Below, piece after piece: positions 17,461 through 25,484 of a stretch of DNA of 64,000 nucleotides (the first letter of the stretch is position 1; the number at the start of each line of letters is the position of its first letter). Source of the DNA: Shewanella sediminis HAW-EB3 (lineage in GTDB: Bacteria; Pseudomonadota; Gammaproteobacteria; Enterobacterales; Shewanellaceae); assembly GCF_000018025.1 (NCBI RefSeq), contig NC_009831.1, positions 1,736,001 through 1,800,000 of the forward strand, given 5' to 3'. A program made the position numbers and the translations under genes. The notes beneath the pieces were generated by a model. The model saw nothing but the letters and a program-made list of their open reading frames with translations, was not told where the DNA came from and ran no database searches.

Positions 17461-17552
17461 CAGCATGTGAGCGCGAACAAATGAACAGAAAGAGCATGAA
17501 CGACGAATAATGAATTGAGTTTATCTTCAAACTGAAGGCTAAGGAGCATGAG

Positions 17553-18479
17553 ATGACAAGTGTCGCATTTATCGGGTTAGGGCATATGGGGGCGCCGATG
17601 GCTGCCAATTTAGTTAAGGCTGGCTTAACGGTGCGTGTATTCGATCTGGTACCCGAAACGATAAAGTCACTTACGGATCTTGGCGCATTAGCGGCGAGCA
17701 GTGCCTGTGGAGCCGCTGCGGGCGCAGATGTCGTTATCACCATGCTTCCGGCCGGCAAACATGTTCGTTCACTTTACCTCGGCGAAAGCGGTGGAGGTGA
17801 AGGCAAGGGGCTGATTGATGTGGTTGCAAAGGGCACCCTACTGATAGACTGCTCAACCATCGATGCTCAAAGTGCACAGGTAGTGGCGAAGTTTGCCGCC
17901 GAGAAAGAATTGGAGTTTGTCGATGCGCCTGTTTCGGGTGGAACGGCTGGCGCGGCGGCGGGAACGCTCACCTTTATCTGTGGCGGCAGTGACACGGGCT
18001 TCGAGCAAGCTAAAAACATGCTAAGTAACATGGGGGCGAACATCTTTCACGCAGGTGGAGCGGGCGCGGGTCAGGTTGCCAAGATATGTAATAACATGTT
18101 GTTATCTGTCCTGATGGTCGGAACCAGTGAATCTTTGCAGATGGGAATCGATCATGGTCTGGACCCTAAGGTATTATCTGAGATAATGAAGGTAAGTAGT
18201 GGTGGTAATTGGACGCTGGATAAATATAATCCTTGTCCGGACGTGATGGAATCTGTGCCCTCATCGAATGGCTACCAAGGTGGCTTTATGGTGGATTTGA
18301 TGGTTAAAGACCTTGGGTTATCCCAAGAGGCCGCACTGCTTTCGAATTCAAGCACGCCGATGGGAGCCTTAGCGCGCAGTTTATATGTTAACCATGCACG
18401 TCAGGGTAATGGGGAACGTGATTTTTCCAGCATTTTTGAACAGTTTACTAATTTAAAACAGATTAAAAACAAAGGGTAA
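17553..18479 (+). CDS. mmsB: 3-hydroxyisobutyrate dehydrogenase
   Basis: 308 residues of the beta-hydroxyacid dehydrogenase family. The N-terminal Rossmann loop is GLGHMGAPMAANLVKAG. The substrate segment is DAPVSGGTAGAAAGTLTFICGG. The catalytic Lys lies in GAGQVAKICNNMLL. It oxidises 3-hydroxyisobutyrate to methylmalonate semialdehyde with NAD+, feeding MmsA. A good AAGGAG precedes the ATG. Its stop is 4 nt from the next start. Called ivdF in the Shewanella operon nomenclature I recall. Confidence 0.93.
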   Translation: MTSVAFIGLGHMGAPMAANLVKAGLTVRVFDLVPETIKSLTDLGALAASSACGAAAGADVVITMLPAGKHVRSLYLGESGGGEGKGLIDVVAKGTLLIDCSTIDAQSAQVVAKFAAEKELEFVDAPVSGGTAGAAAGTLTFICGGSDTGFEQAKNMLSNMGANIFHAGGAGAGQVAKICNNMLLSVLMVGTSESLQMGIDHGLDPKVLSEIMKVSSGGNWTLDKYNPCPDVMESVPSSNGYQGGFMVDLMVKDLGLSQEAALLSNSSTPMGALARSLYVNHARQGNGERDFSSIFEQFTNLKQIKNKG

Positions 18480-18483
18480 TTCG

Positions 18484-19242
18484 ATGGATTTAAAAGATAA
18501 GGTTGTGGTCATCACTGGTGGCGCCGGTGGATTAGGTCTGGCTATGGCGCTGGATTTAGCTGAAGCGGGTGCTAAGTTGGCGCTTATCGATGTTGATCAG
18601 GAGAAACTTGAATGTGCCTGTGCCGACATCGGTGACAGAGCCGAAGTTCAGGGTTACGCTTTCGATATCACAGATGAAGAAGATGTGGTCGCCGGCTTCG
18701 GTTTCATCATGGAAGATTTTGGCAAGGTCAATGTGTTGATCAACAACGCAGGGATCTTGTTCGATGGCATGTTGGTGAAAGCCAAAGAGGGTAAGGTTAC
18801 CGGACGTATGTCTTTCGAGCAATTTCAAGCCGTGATCAACGTGAACCTCACCGGTACATTCCTGTGTGGCCGTGAAGCGGCGGCTGCCATGATTGAATCA
18901 GAGCAGGAAGGGGTGATCATTAATATCTCCAGCCTGGCTAAGGCGGGCAACGTAGGCCAGACTAACTATTCAGCGTCTAAAGCAGGCGTCGCGGCAATGT
19001 CAGTTGGCTGGGCAAAAGAGTTAGCTCGCTACAATATTCGTAGCGCAGCCGTCGCACCGGGGGTGATTGAAACTGAGATGACTGCAGCGATGAAGCCTGA
19101 AGCACTTGAGCGTCTGGAGAAGATGGTTCCGGTCGGTCGTTTAGGTCAGCCTTCAGAGATCTCTTCGACGGTGAAATTTATCATCGAAAATGACTATGTG
19201 AATGGTCGTGTGTTCGAAATTGATGGCGGGATCCGAATTTAA
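18484..19242 (+). CDS. ivdG: 3-hydroxyacyl-CoA dehydrogenase (SDR, FabG-like) closing the ivd operon
   Basis: A 252-residue classical SDR with GGAGGLGLAMAL, NNAG and an intact catalytic segment NISSLAKAG...TNYSASKAG. It probably oxidises 2-methyl-3-hydroxybutyryl-CoA to 2-methylacetoacetyl-CoA, the substrate of the thiolase at 11063, which would close the isoleucine branch. A FabG role in fatty acid synthesis is less likely because the gene sits inside the catabolic operon. A strong terminator follows 19 nt after the stop. Confidence 0.87.
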   Translation: MDLKDKVVVITGGAGGLGLAMALDLAEAGAKLALIDVDQEKLECACADIGDRAEVQGYAFDITDEEDVVAGFGFIMEDFGKVNVLINNAGILFDGMLVKAKEGKVTGRMSFEQFQAVINVNLTGTFLCGREAAAAMIESEQEGVIINISSLAKAGNVGQTNYSASKAGVAAMSVGWAKELARYNIRSAAVAPGVIETEMTAAMKPEALERLEKMVPVGRLGQPSEISSTVKFIIENDYVNGRVFEIDGGIRI

Positions 19243-19261
19243 GAATATCGGCATCTGTAAT

Positions 19262-19303
19262 CAACCAATAAAAAACGAGCTTAGGCTCGTTTTTTATTGG
19301 TTG
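19262..19303. terminator. Strong bidirectional terminator of the ivd operon
   Basis: A perfect 19-bp stem (CAACCAATAAAAAACGAGC paired with its complement) with loop TTAG. The core ACGAGC/GCTCGT is flanked by A6 on one side and T6 on the other, so it can end transcription in both directions. Confidence 0.95.
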
Positions 19304-19443
19304 CTTGTCCGATAGCAAGTTTCAAATATCTTTCATTTAATCTTCTGATTTTGTGGGTATTTAGTTCGATATTTGACGGTGTCCACTGTCTTTCCGATAA
19401 CTTAGAAATTAAGCTGTATGTCGTGGTAAAAAGTGAACATCAA

Positions 19444-19471
19444 AAAAAACAGCCTCTAGCGACTGTTTTTT
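19444..19471 (-). terminator. Terminator of the small reverse-strand gene
   Basis: Stem AAAAAACAG / CTGTTTTTT with a 10-nt loop; read on the reverse strand it is followed by further T residues, just beyond the stop of the gene at 19480. Confidence 0.85.
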
Positions 19472-19479
19472 GATTTGAG

Positions 19480-19791
19480 CTACTCAACAATACGGTATAC
19501 ATCCCACTTCATAGTACCAGACACAATGTGAGGCTCGAGTTCAATACTCCATTGCTTATGACCATCTAGCTCAGCTAGTTTGTCCCAAGACTCACTTAAT
19601 TCAGCCAGGTTATCGAGAGTAATTTCAGAGATAACTGTTGACTCTAAAGCACCAACAGAACCTGTTAGAATTCTACATTTTCCTTCCCAGCCGATTTGAG
19701 CTCCAAAAATATTTTGCCATTTTGATAGAGAATCAATAACAGCAGGCTTATGTCCAAATTTTGCGTCTATAGACCAACGTGCAACTATCAT
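19480..19791 (-). CDS. Small conserved-looking protein, function unknown
   Basis: 103 residues, soluble, no signal peptide. It begins MIVARWSIDAKFGHKPAVID, and the pattern of a short strand, an amphipathic helix with paired Trp and Lys, then strands is compatible with a dimeric alpha-beta barrel (NIPSNAP/ABM-like). That is only a guess from the alternation of residues. Support for a real gene is a strong GGGAGGG ribosome site close to the ATG and a dedicated terminator. It diverges from the radical SAM gene at 20141; a functional link is unproven. Confidence 0.65.
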   Translation of the reverse strand: MIVARWSIDAKFGHKPAVIDSLSKWQNIFGAQIGWEGKCRILTGSVGALESTVISEITLDNLAELSESWDKLAELDGHKQWSIELEPHIVSGTMKWDVYRIVE

Positions 19792-19870
19792 ATGAATTCC
19801 CTCCCTCTATGTTCATTTCGAAGTAATAAATATAGCCCATAAATTCTATTTATCTAGAGAATGAGTATCA

Positions 19871-20001
19871 TTGCCAACTTTGCTTTGTGCCCATCGGCAT
19901 GAATGCCATCGAACGGCCCCACCATTATTTCAACAATGCGCCTTGAATTGGTTTCGCTCAGGCTGCTCTTAAATCTGCACTTTGAAGTAGAATGGGTATA
20001 G
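19871..20001. mobile_element. Degenerate MITE-like remnant
   Basis: Part of the 349-bp gap between divergent genes. The segment CGCCTTGAATTGGTTTCGC closely follows TCGCCTTGAATTAGTTTGCC inside the MITE at 8907, and the preceding bases (GCATGAATG..., CACCATT...) and the trailing GGGTATAG run in the same order. No intact terminal repeats remain. Nothing else is recognisable in the gap apart from promoters that must exist for the divergent genes. Confidence 0.5.
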
Positions 20002-20140
20002 CTCATTTGCTAGAATCCACTCCTATTTTATGGCAACAATCCTGACATAGAGGGTTGCTGCCACACTTTGTTCGTACTGAGGGTTTCGCACCGTTCATTT
20101 TCAGACAGAGTATTCAGGTTTTACTATTTAAAGGCAGGCT

Positions 20141-22075
20141 ATGACCGTTCTTCTAATGACTCCACCTATGACCCAGCTGAATACGCCCTATCCGGCAACA
20201 GCGTATTTAACGGGTTTTTTACGCTCTCGAGGCTATGAGGCGGTTCAGCGAGATCCTGCTATTGAGCTTTTCCTGGAGATGATGACAGCGCCTGCGCTGG
20301 AGATTATTCGTCAGCATGTGGAAGAAAACTTCGAGCACCTTGAAGACAATGAGCTACCTGATGCAATCTTTAATTTTCTGGCTGAGTTTGACCGTTACCA
20401 TCAGACAGTTGAGAGCGCGATTCGTTTTTTGCAGGGCAAAGATCCAAGCCTTGCGCTGCGTATTAACTCCCGTCGTTTTTTACCAGAAGGGCCAGCGTTT
20501 GACGCTATTGCTCAGATGGAAGCGGTATCCGGCGATGTGTTGCAAGCAGCCTTTGGTAATTTAGGCGTACAAGATAAAGCTAAATATCTAGCAACGCTGT
20601 TTATTAACGATCTCTCAACCGTCATTACTCAGGGGGTTGATCCCTACTTTGAAGTGAGCCGTTATGGTGAGCAATTAGCGGCTGCCAACCCAAGCTTTGA
20701 TAATCTCTACGATACCTTGATGGGCGAACCTAGTTTCAGCTCGGAAATTTTGGAACAGTTAGTTGAGCACTATCTGGAAGAAACTCAACCTAGCGTCGTC
20801 GCGTTAACCGTGCCTTTCCCCGGCAATATGCTGGGAGCCCTGCGTATCGCGCAAACCTGTAAAGCGATCAATCCCGGCATTCCCATCGTAATGGGCGGTG
20901 GTTTTATCAATACCGAGCTGCGTGCGCTGAAGGACCCTCGAGTATTTGAGTTTGTCGACTTTATCTGTCTGGACGACGGCGAACGTCCTTTTATCACGCT
21001 ACTCGAATACTTTGAAGGACAGCGTGAGGTAGACTCACTGATGCGAACCTATCTGCTCGCAGAGGATGAAAATGGGGAGGCCTACGTACACTTCAATGAA
21101 AATACAGAGCTCCAGGATATCCCACAAACTGATGTTGGTGCACCGGTATACGACGGCCTGCCACTTGGGGAATACCTCTCTTTGTGTGAAATGCTCAATC
21201 CTATGCACCGCATCTGGAGCGATGGACGCTGGAATAAACTGACCATAGCTCATGGCTGCTACTGGCGAAAATGCAGCTTTTGCGATGTAAGTCTGGACTA
21301 TATCGACCGTTTTGATGCCGCTAGCGCCGATATTCTGGTGGATAGAATCGAGCAACTCATCGAAGAAACCGGAGAGACAGGTTTCCACTTCGTCGATGAA
21401 GCCCTACCGCCAAAGCTTTTGTTTGCGATGGCAAAGCGGCTCATTGAACGCAATGTGGTGATCAGCTGGTGGGGAAATATCCGCTTTGAGAGGACGTTTA
21501 GCCAAGCGCGTTGCCAGTTGCTTGCTGACTCTGGTTGTATCGCTGTTAGCGGTGGACTTGAGGTGGCATCAGATCGTCTATTGAAACTGATGAAAAAGGG
21601 CGTGAGTGTTGAGCGGGTCGCCCAGGTAACCAAAGCCTTCAGTGATGCAGGTATATTGGTTCACGCCTATTTGATGTATGGCTTTCCAACACAAACCGAG
21701 CAAGAAACCGTTGATTCGCTGGAGATGGTGCGTCAGATGATGAAAGAAGGTTGTTTCCAATCCGCCTACTGGCACCGTTTTGTGGCCACGATTCACAGCC
21801 CTATTGGCATAAACCCGGAGAAGTTTGGCATCACGCTTGCTGAGCGCCCTGAGATCTTATTCGCTGAAAACGATGTGGACTTCACCGATCCAACCGGTAC
21901 GGATCATGAAATGCTTGGCGAAGGGCTTCGTAAGGCGATCTACAACTATATGCACGGTATTGGCTTTGATCAGCCGATGAGTTTCTGGTTTAACCAACCT
22001 GTTGCACGCACTAAGATGAAAAAAGACCTGGTATCAAAAGCGATTAACAATCTCATCACCGGCAATGAAGACTAA
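20141..22075 (+). CDS. B12-binding-type radical SAM protein, substrate unknown
   Basis: 644 residues. The N-terminus (TVLLMTPPMTQLNTPYPATA) and the segment PSVVALTVPFPGNMLGALR...IPIVMGGGFI...FICLDDGERPF follow the cobalamin-binding domain layout of BchE-like radical SAM proteins, though I see no D-x-H-x-x-G. The cluster motif is GCYWRKCSFC (Cys373, Cys378, Cys381), a Cx4Cx2C spacing instead of the classic Cx3Cx2C. A typical radical SAM barrel follows (FHFVDEALPPKLL, ISWWGNIRFE, GLEVASDRLLKLMKKG, LMYGFPTQTEQET). An insert of about 130 residues (roughly 45-175) separates the first strand from the rest of the N-terminal domain. It stands alone with its own terminator and no obvious precursor peptide. 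Confidence 0.85.
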   Translation: MTVLLMTPPMTQLNTPYPATAYLTGFLRSRGYEAVQRDPAIELFLEMMTAPALEIIRQHVEENFEHLEDNELPDAIFNFLAEFDRYHQTVESAIRFLQGKDPSLALRINSRRFLPEGPAFDAIAQMEAVSGDVLQAAFGNLGVQDKAKYLATLFINDLSTVITQGVDPYFEVSRYGEQLAAANPSFDNLYDTLMGEPSFSSEILEQLVEHYLEETQPSVVALTVPFPGNMLGALRIAQTCKAINPGIPIVMGGGFINTELRALKDPRVFEFVDFICLDDGERPFITLLEYFEGQREVDSLMRTYLLAEDENGEAYVHFNENTELQDIPQTDVGAPVYDGLPLGEYLSLCEMLNPMHRIWSDGRWNKLTIAHGCYWRKCSFCDVSLDYIDRFDAASADILVDRIEQLIEETGETGFHFVDEALPPKLLFAMAKRLIERNVVISWWGNIRFERTFSQARCQLLADSGCIAVSGGLEVASDRLLKLMKKGVSVERVAQVTKAFSDAGILVHAYLMYGFPTQTEQETVDSLEMVRQMMKEGCFQSAYWHRFVATIHSPIGINPEKFGITLAERPEILFAENDVDFTDPTGTDHEMLGEGLRKAIYNYMHGIGFDQPMSFWFNQPVARTKMKKDLVSKAINNLITGNED

Positions 22076-22077
22076 TT

Positions 22078-22145
22078 AGCAGTTAAGAGCCTTCAGCGGT
22101 TAGGAGCCCTCAGCAGTTAAGAGTCCTCAGCAGTTAAGAGCCATT
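22078..22145 (+). repeat. 17-bp tandem repeat x4 after the radical SAM gene
   Basis: Four contiguous 17-bp copies (22078, 22095, 22112, 22129) of AGCAGTTAAGAGCCCTC with one to three changes each, starting 2 nt after the stop codon and ending before the terminator. Confidence 0.9.
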
Positions 22146-22180
22146 AGAGTTAGCTGAATACCAACAAATTTAATCTATAA

Positions 22181-22218
22181 AAAAGGCCACTTTCTATTCC
22201 CGAAGAAAGTGGCCTTTT
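22181..22218 (+). terminator. Rho-independent terminator of the radical SAM gene
   Basis: Perfect 15-bp stem AAAAGGCCACTTTCT / AGAAAGTGGCCTTTT with an 8-nt loop; the T run is part of the stem. Confidence 0.9.
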
Positions 22219-22339
22219 GCAGTGGTCAACCATATTTACCCTCTCGTTCATAATCATATATCTACGCCATATTCACCGTCTCGCAGAACCTTCTAAACTT
22301 AAGAATGCACATTCCTCGCCGGGCAGGCGTTAGATAACA

Positions 22340-22756
22340 ATGAAGATAAAAGTTATAAACACACCACCCAATACCAACTCAGCCAGAAGCAAAACAGAAA
22401 AAGTGATCAGCCTTCATTCGAAGGCCAGCAAACCTGATGCTGAACGTCTCTTGAACTGTATCGCTAATCTAGGTGATAATGATCACGTTATTGGGGATTT
22501 TGTATCTATGAGATTTGATAAGAAGATGGATTGGTTGGAAAAAGTAGCTAGAAATGTCATGTTATTTGTAGGGATTTCAGGTGTCCTGGTTATCTATTGT
22601 GGCTTCTTGTTTCTCCTGTTCAGTGGGCGTGATACCACTGTTTTACCTTGGTATCTGCTTATCTCGCCCTGGGTATGCATCTATTTTGGTCTAACCCAGG
22701 CAAAACAATTGGCAGTGATTGAATGGTTTAAGCATAAGATTGTCAGAAAGAAGTAA
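22340..22756 (+). CDS. Small two-helix membrane protein, unknown
   Basis: 138 residues: a hydrophilic N-terminal ~75 residues rich in Asn, Ser and Lys, then two hydrophobic helices (MLFVGISGVLVIYCGFLFLL and WYLLISPWVCIYFGL), then a basic tail (FKHKIVRKK). No family recognised. The ribosome site is weak. It precedes the peptidase gene by 36 bp on the same strand and may be co-transcribed with it. Confidence 0.5.
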   Translation: MKIKVINTPPNTNSARSKTEKVISLHSKASKPDAERLLNCIANLGDNDHVIGDFVSMRFDKKMDWLEKVARNVMLFVGISGVLVIYCGFLFLLFSGRDTTVLPWYLLISPWVCIYFGLTQAKQLAVIEWFKHKIVRKK

Positions 22757-22792
22757 CTGAATGATAAAGCAAGATGAACTTTGGAGGTATCA

Positions 22793-24844
22793 ATGAGATT
22801 TCGCGTGTATATGACCTATCTCTTCTCGGCGTTACTTCTTAGCTTGCTTGTCGGTTGCTCTAAGAAAGAGCCTACCGAACCCACAGAGCTCATCGATAAA
22901 CGCAGTGGTTGCCAGATTGATACCTATGGTAGCTGGACCTCGCCGATATCTGCCAGCGATGTTTACGGGTTATCAGACAATTTTGGTGAGTTACAGAGCG
23001 TCAACGATGCCGTTTATTTTGTACAGTCCGACTCCTCCTCCGATGGTAGGGTCGGTATTAAGCGTCTCGAGCTCGATGGTAGCGTTTCCGAGGTTGTTAG
23101 CACCGATTTTGATGTCCGTTCTAAGGTACACGAATACGGTGGCTCCCCTTTTCTCGGTATTGGCCAGAGTCTGTTCGTCTCTAAGGCCAAAGATCAGCTC
23201 CTCTATCGCATCGCCCCTAATCAAGACCCTGTACCGCTCACCCCCAATGGGACTCGTCATGCCGATTGCGTATCCTATTCCAAAGGCTCCCGTATTATCT
23301 GTGTCAGGGAAGATCATCGCAAGACTGGCATGCCGGTTTCCGGTCTGGTGGCACTGAACCTGAATTTCTCCGGCGAGGGGGAGGTACTCAGTTCAGGCGC
23401 CGATTTTTATTCGGCCCCCAGAGTCTCACCGGATAATAACCAGATGGCCTGGATATCATGGAACCATCCCAATATGCCTTGGGATAATACACAATTATGG
23501 GTCGGTGAGCTTGAGCCTAAGGGAGGGCTGCATAATGCTCGCAGATTGATTGAGGATCGTGAAGGTTCGATCACCCAGCCTCTTTATAGCCCGGACGGTC
23601 AGCTCTATTTTGTCGCCGATTTTAATAATTGGTGGAACCTGTATCGCATCAACTCAGAGGGGGAGCTCGAGCATGTGCTGGACATGGAGGCGGAGTTTGC
23701 CGTTCCAGATTGGAAGTTGGGTAATCATAACTATGCGTTTGAGTCTCACAATACCATCATAGCCAGTTATAGCCACAATGGTGTGGCATCGCTTATCCGT
23801 ATCTTTCTCGATACCGGGTTGACTGAGTCAATCGCGGTGGATTTTGGTGAGATATCCCAAGTCGTGAAAGGCGAAAATGGGATCTATTTTATCGGCGCGA
23901 AAGTGACGCCGGAAAAGGGAATATATAAAGTGAATGGACGTGGCACTCAGCTTGTTTACGCGCCACAGCTGCCGGTACTCGATCCTAACTATGTCTCCAG
24001 AGCCGAAAGTATCAGCTTTGAATCCGGGGAAGGTGAACAGGTTTTTGGTTATTATTATGGCCCGGTCAACCCCGATTTTATCCCTCCTAAGGACTCGAGG
24101 CCGCCACTGCTGGTGATGTTACATGGCGGGCCAACCTATAAGGCAAGTCTCGCATTCAGACGCGACATTCAATTTTGGACCAGCCGTGGGTTTGCGGTGA
24201 TGGACCTCAATTACCGTGGCAGCTCGGGCTTCGGGCGAAAGTATCGCCAAAGTATCTATGGCCGCTGGGGTAAAGCGGATGTCGAAGATGCGGTCAGAGC
24301 GGCGGGTCATCTGGTGAACAAAGGTTGGGTCGATGGTTTGCAACTTGCCATGCGCGGAAACAGCGCGGGGGGGTTAACGGTGCTGTCGGCATTAGCCTTC
24401 TTCGACACCTTTAAAGCCGGTGTGAGTTACGCGGGGATAAGCGACATGGAAGTGCTGAGTAAAGAGGCGCACAAATTTGAGTCAAAATACCTTGAGCACT
24501 TAGTCGGACTCAGCGGCGAAGAGCAGAATATCTATCGTCAACGCTCGCCTCTATATCACCTGGAGGAGCTCGATGAACCTCTACTGCTTATTCAGGGAAG
24601 TGATGATGCGATAGTGGCCGAGAAGCAGTCCAAGCGAGTGTTCAATGCACTTAAAGCCAAGGGCGTGCCCGTTTCATACCTGGCTTTCAATGGTGAGGAG
24701 CATGGGTTGAAGGACCCGCATCACAAGGTCAAAGCACTCGAGGTGGAATTGGCTTTTTACGGCAAGGTCTTTGGTTTTACACCGGCAGGTGAGCAGGCTC
24801 TGCTACAGCTGGAAAATGCCCAAAACCTTAAACATGGCGAATAA
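22793..24844 (+). CDS. S9-family (prolyl oligopeptidase-like) lipoprotein peptidase
   Basis: 683 residues from the ATG preceded by GGAGG at 22783-22787. The signal peptide ends in the lipobox LLVGC, so the mature enzyme is probably membrane-anchored on the periplasmic side. The first ~400 residues look like a beta propeller with TolB-like repeats (APRVSPDNNQMAWISW, LYSPDGQLYFVAD). The C-terminal alpha/beta hydrolase starts at PPLLVMLHGGPT; the nucleophile Ser is in MRGNSAGG, the Asp in LIQGSDDAIV and the His in EEHGLKD. Members of this group cleave short or proline-containing peptides. Confidence 0.88.
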   Translation: MRFRVYMTYLFSALLLSLLVGCSKKEPTEPTELIDKRSGCQIDTYGSWTSPISASDVYGLSDNFGELQSVNDAVYFVQSDSSSDGRVGIKRLELDGSVSEVVSTDFDVRSKVHEYGGSPFLGIGQSLFVSKAKDQLLYRIAPNQDPVPLTPNGTRHADCVSYSKGSRIICVREDHRKTGMPVSGLVALNLNFSGEGEVLSSGADFYSAPRVSPDNNQMAWISWNHPNMPWDNTQLWVGELEPKGGLHNARRLIEDREGSITQPLYSPDGQLYFVADFNNWWNLYRINSEGELEHVLDMEAEFAVPDWKLGNHNYAFESHNTIIASYSHNGVASLIRIFLDTGLTESIAVDFGEISQVVKGENGIYFIGAKVTPEKGIYKVNGRGTQLVYAPQLPVLDPNYVSRAESISFESGEGEQVFGYYYGPVNPDFIPPKDSRPPLLVMLHGGPTYKASLAFRRDIQFWTSRGFAVMDLNYRGSSGFGRKYRQSIYGRWGKADVEDAVRAAGHLVNKGWVDGLQLAMRGNSAGGLTVLSALAFFDTFKAGVSYAGISDMEVLSKEAHKFESKYLEHLVGLSGEEQNIYRQRSPLYHLEELDEPLLLIQGSDDAIVAEKQSKRVFNALKAKGVPVSYLAFNGEEHGLKDPHHKVKALEVELAFYGKVFGFTPAGEQALLQLENAQNLKHGE

Positions 24845-24963
24845 GGTGTTTCTTACTCCCTTTCGCCAGTAGGTCAGTCCAACAGGGCAGGCATTGGCGA
24901 CCGAAAATGGTTAATTCAACTTGGCTTTAACTTGACTCTGTTTAAACTCTACTCTGCATTAAC

Positions 24964-25344
24964 TCAACTTAAACTATTGATGATCGAGCAATCCGGCTGG
25001 TGCCCCCCGCGGCAATCGTCCACCAGATGTTTCAGTTGTGCCTCGAGCGCCTGAAGCTTAATGATCCGCTCACTGACCAGCTCGAGATGTGCCTTAGCTA
25101 AATTTTTAACGTCCTCGGCATCTCTCGCCTGATTAAGTTTAAGGTCAAGTAGTGATCTGCAGTCATCGAGTGAAAATCCGAGCTCTCTGCTGTGGTGGAT
25201 GAATTTTAGTGACTCAATCTGTGGCTGGTCATATTCACGGTATCCGTTTTCACCTCGGGTGGCACAGATGAGTCCGATATCATGATAATAGCGAATACTC
25301 TTAACTGATAATCCTGTCTGTTTAGCAACCTCACCAATTTTCAT
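24964..25344 (-). CDS. cueR: MerR-family copper-responsive regulator (CueR/HmrR type)
   Basis: 126 residues. The N-terminal winged helix-turn-helix is typical (MKIGEVAKQTGLSVKSIRYY...GYREYD). A dimerisation helix follows, then the metal loop CRGGHQPDC. Two Cys separated by seven residues are the Cu(I)/Ag(I)/Au(I) signature of CueR, as opposed to the Cys patterns of MerR or ZntR. It diverges from copA with a CueR-type promoter in between, which makes copper control of copA the clear reading. Confidence 0.92.
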   Translation of the reverse strand: MKIGEVAKQTGLSVKSIRYYHDIGLICATRGENGYREYDQPQIESLKFIHHSRELGFSLDDCRSLLDLKLNQARDAEDVKNLAKAHLELVSERIIKLQALEAQLKHLVDDCRGGHQPDCSIINSLS

Positions 25345-25401
25345 CTTTTGTCCTCTCTTCTATCCTCATTGGGCTATTTTTAAATTACGTGAAAAAGATG
25401 T

Positions 25402-25432
25402 TTGACTCTCCCATTAGGGGAGACATTACGCT
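25402..25432 (+). promoter_or_regulatory. CueR-type promoter of copA with 19-bp spacer
   Basis: A -35 TTGACT (25402-25407) and -10 TACGCT (25427-25432) are separated by 19 bp, the over-long spacer that MerR-family activators correct by distorting DNA. Between them is the dyad TCTCCC-ATTAG-GGGAGA, centred at 25415. Confidence 0.85.
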
Positions 25433-25484
25433 TGTTTTAGTCCTTATACCAATGAATTATTAAAGGGTCTGGAGAAACTATCTT

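Noticed and set aside
19480..24844. Ribosomal peptide (RiPP) gene cluster around the radical SAM gene
   Set aside because: No precursor-like short gene with a leader and core was found, the peptidase resembles a general S9 enzyme, and the radical SAM protein has its own terminator.
25443..25460. Another MITE end (TTATACCAATG) upstream of copA
   Set aside because: Only about 11 bp match and no second end is present; the CueR promoter explains the region.
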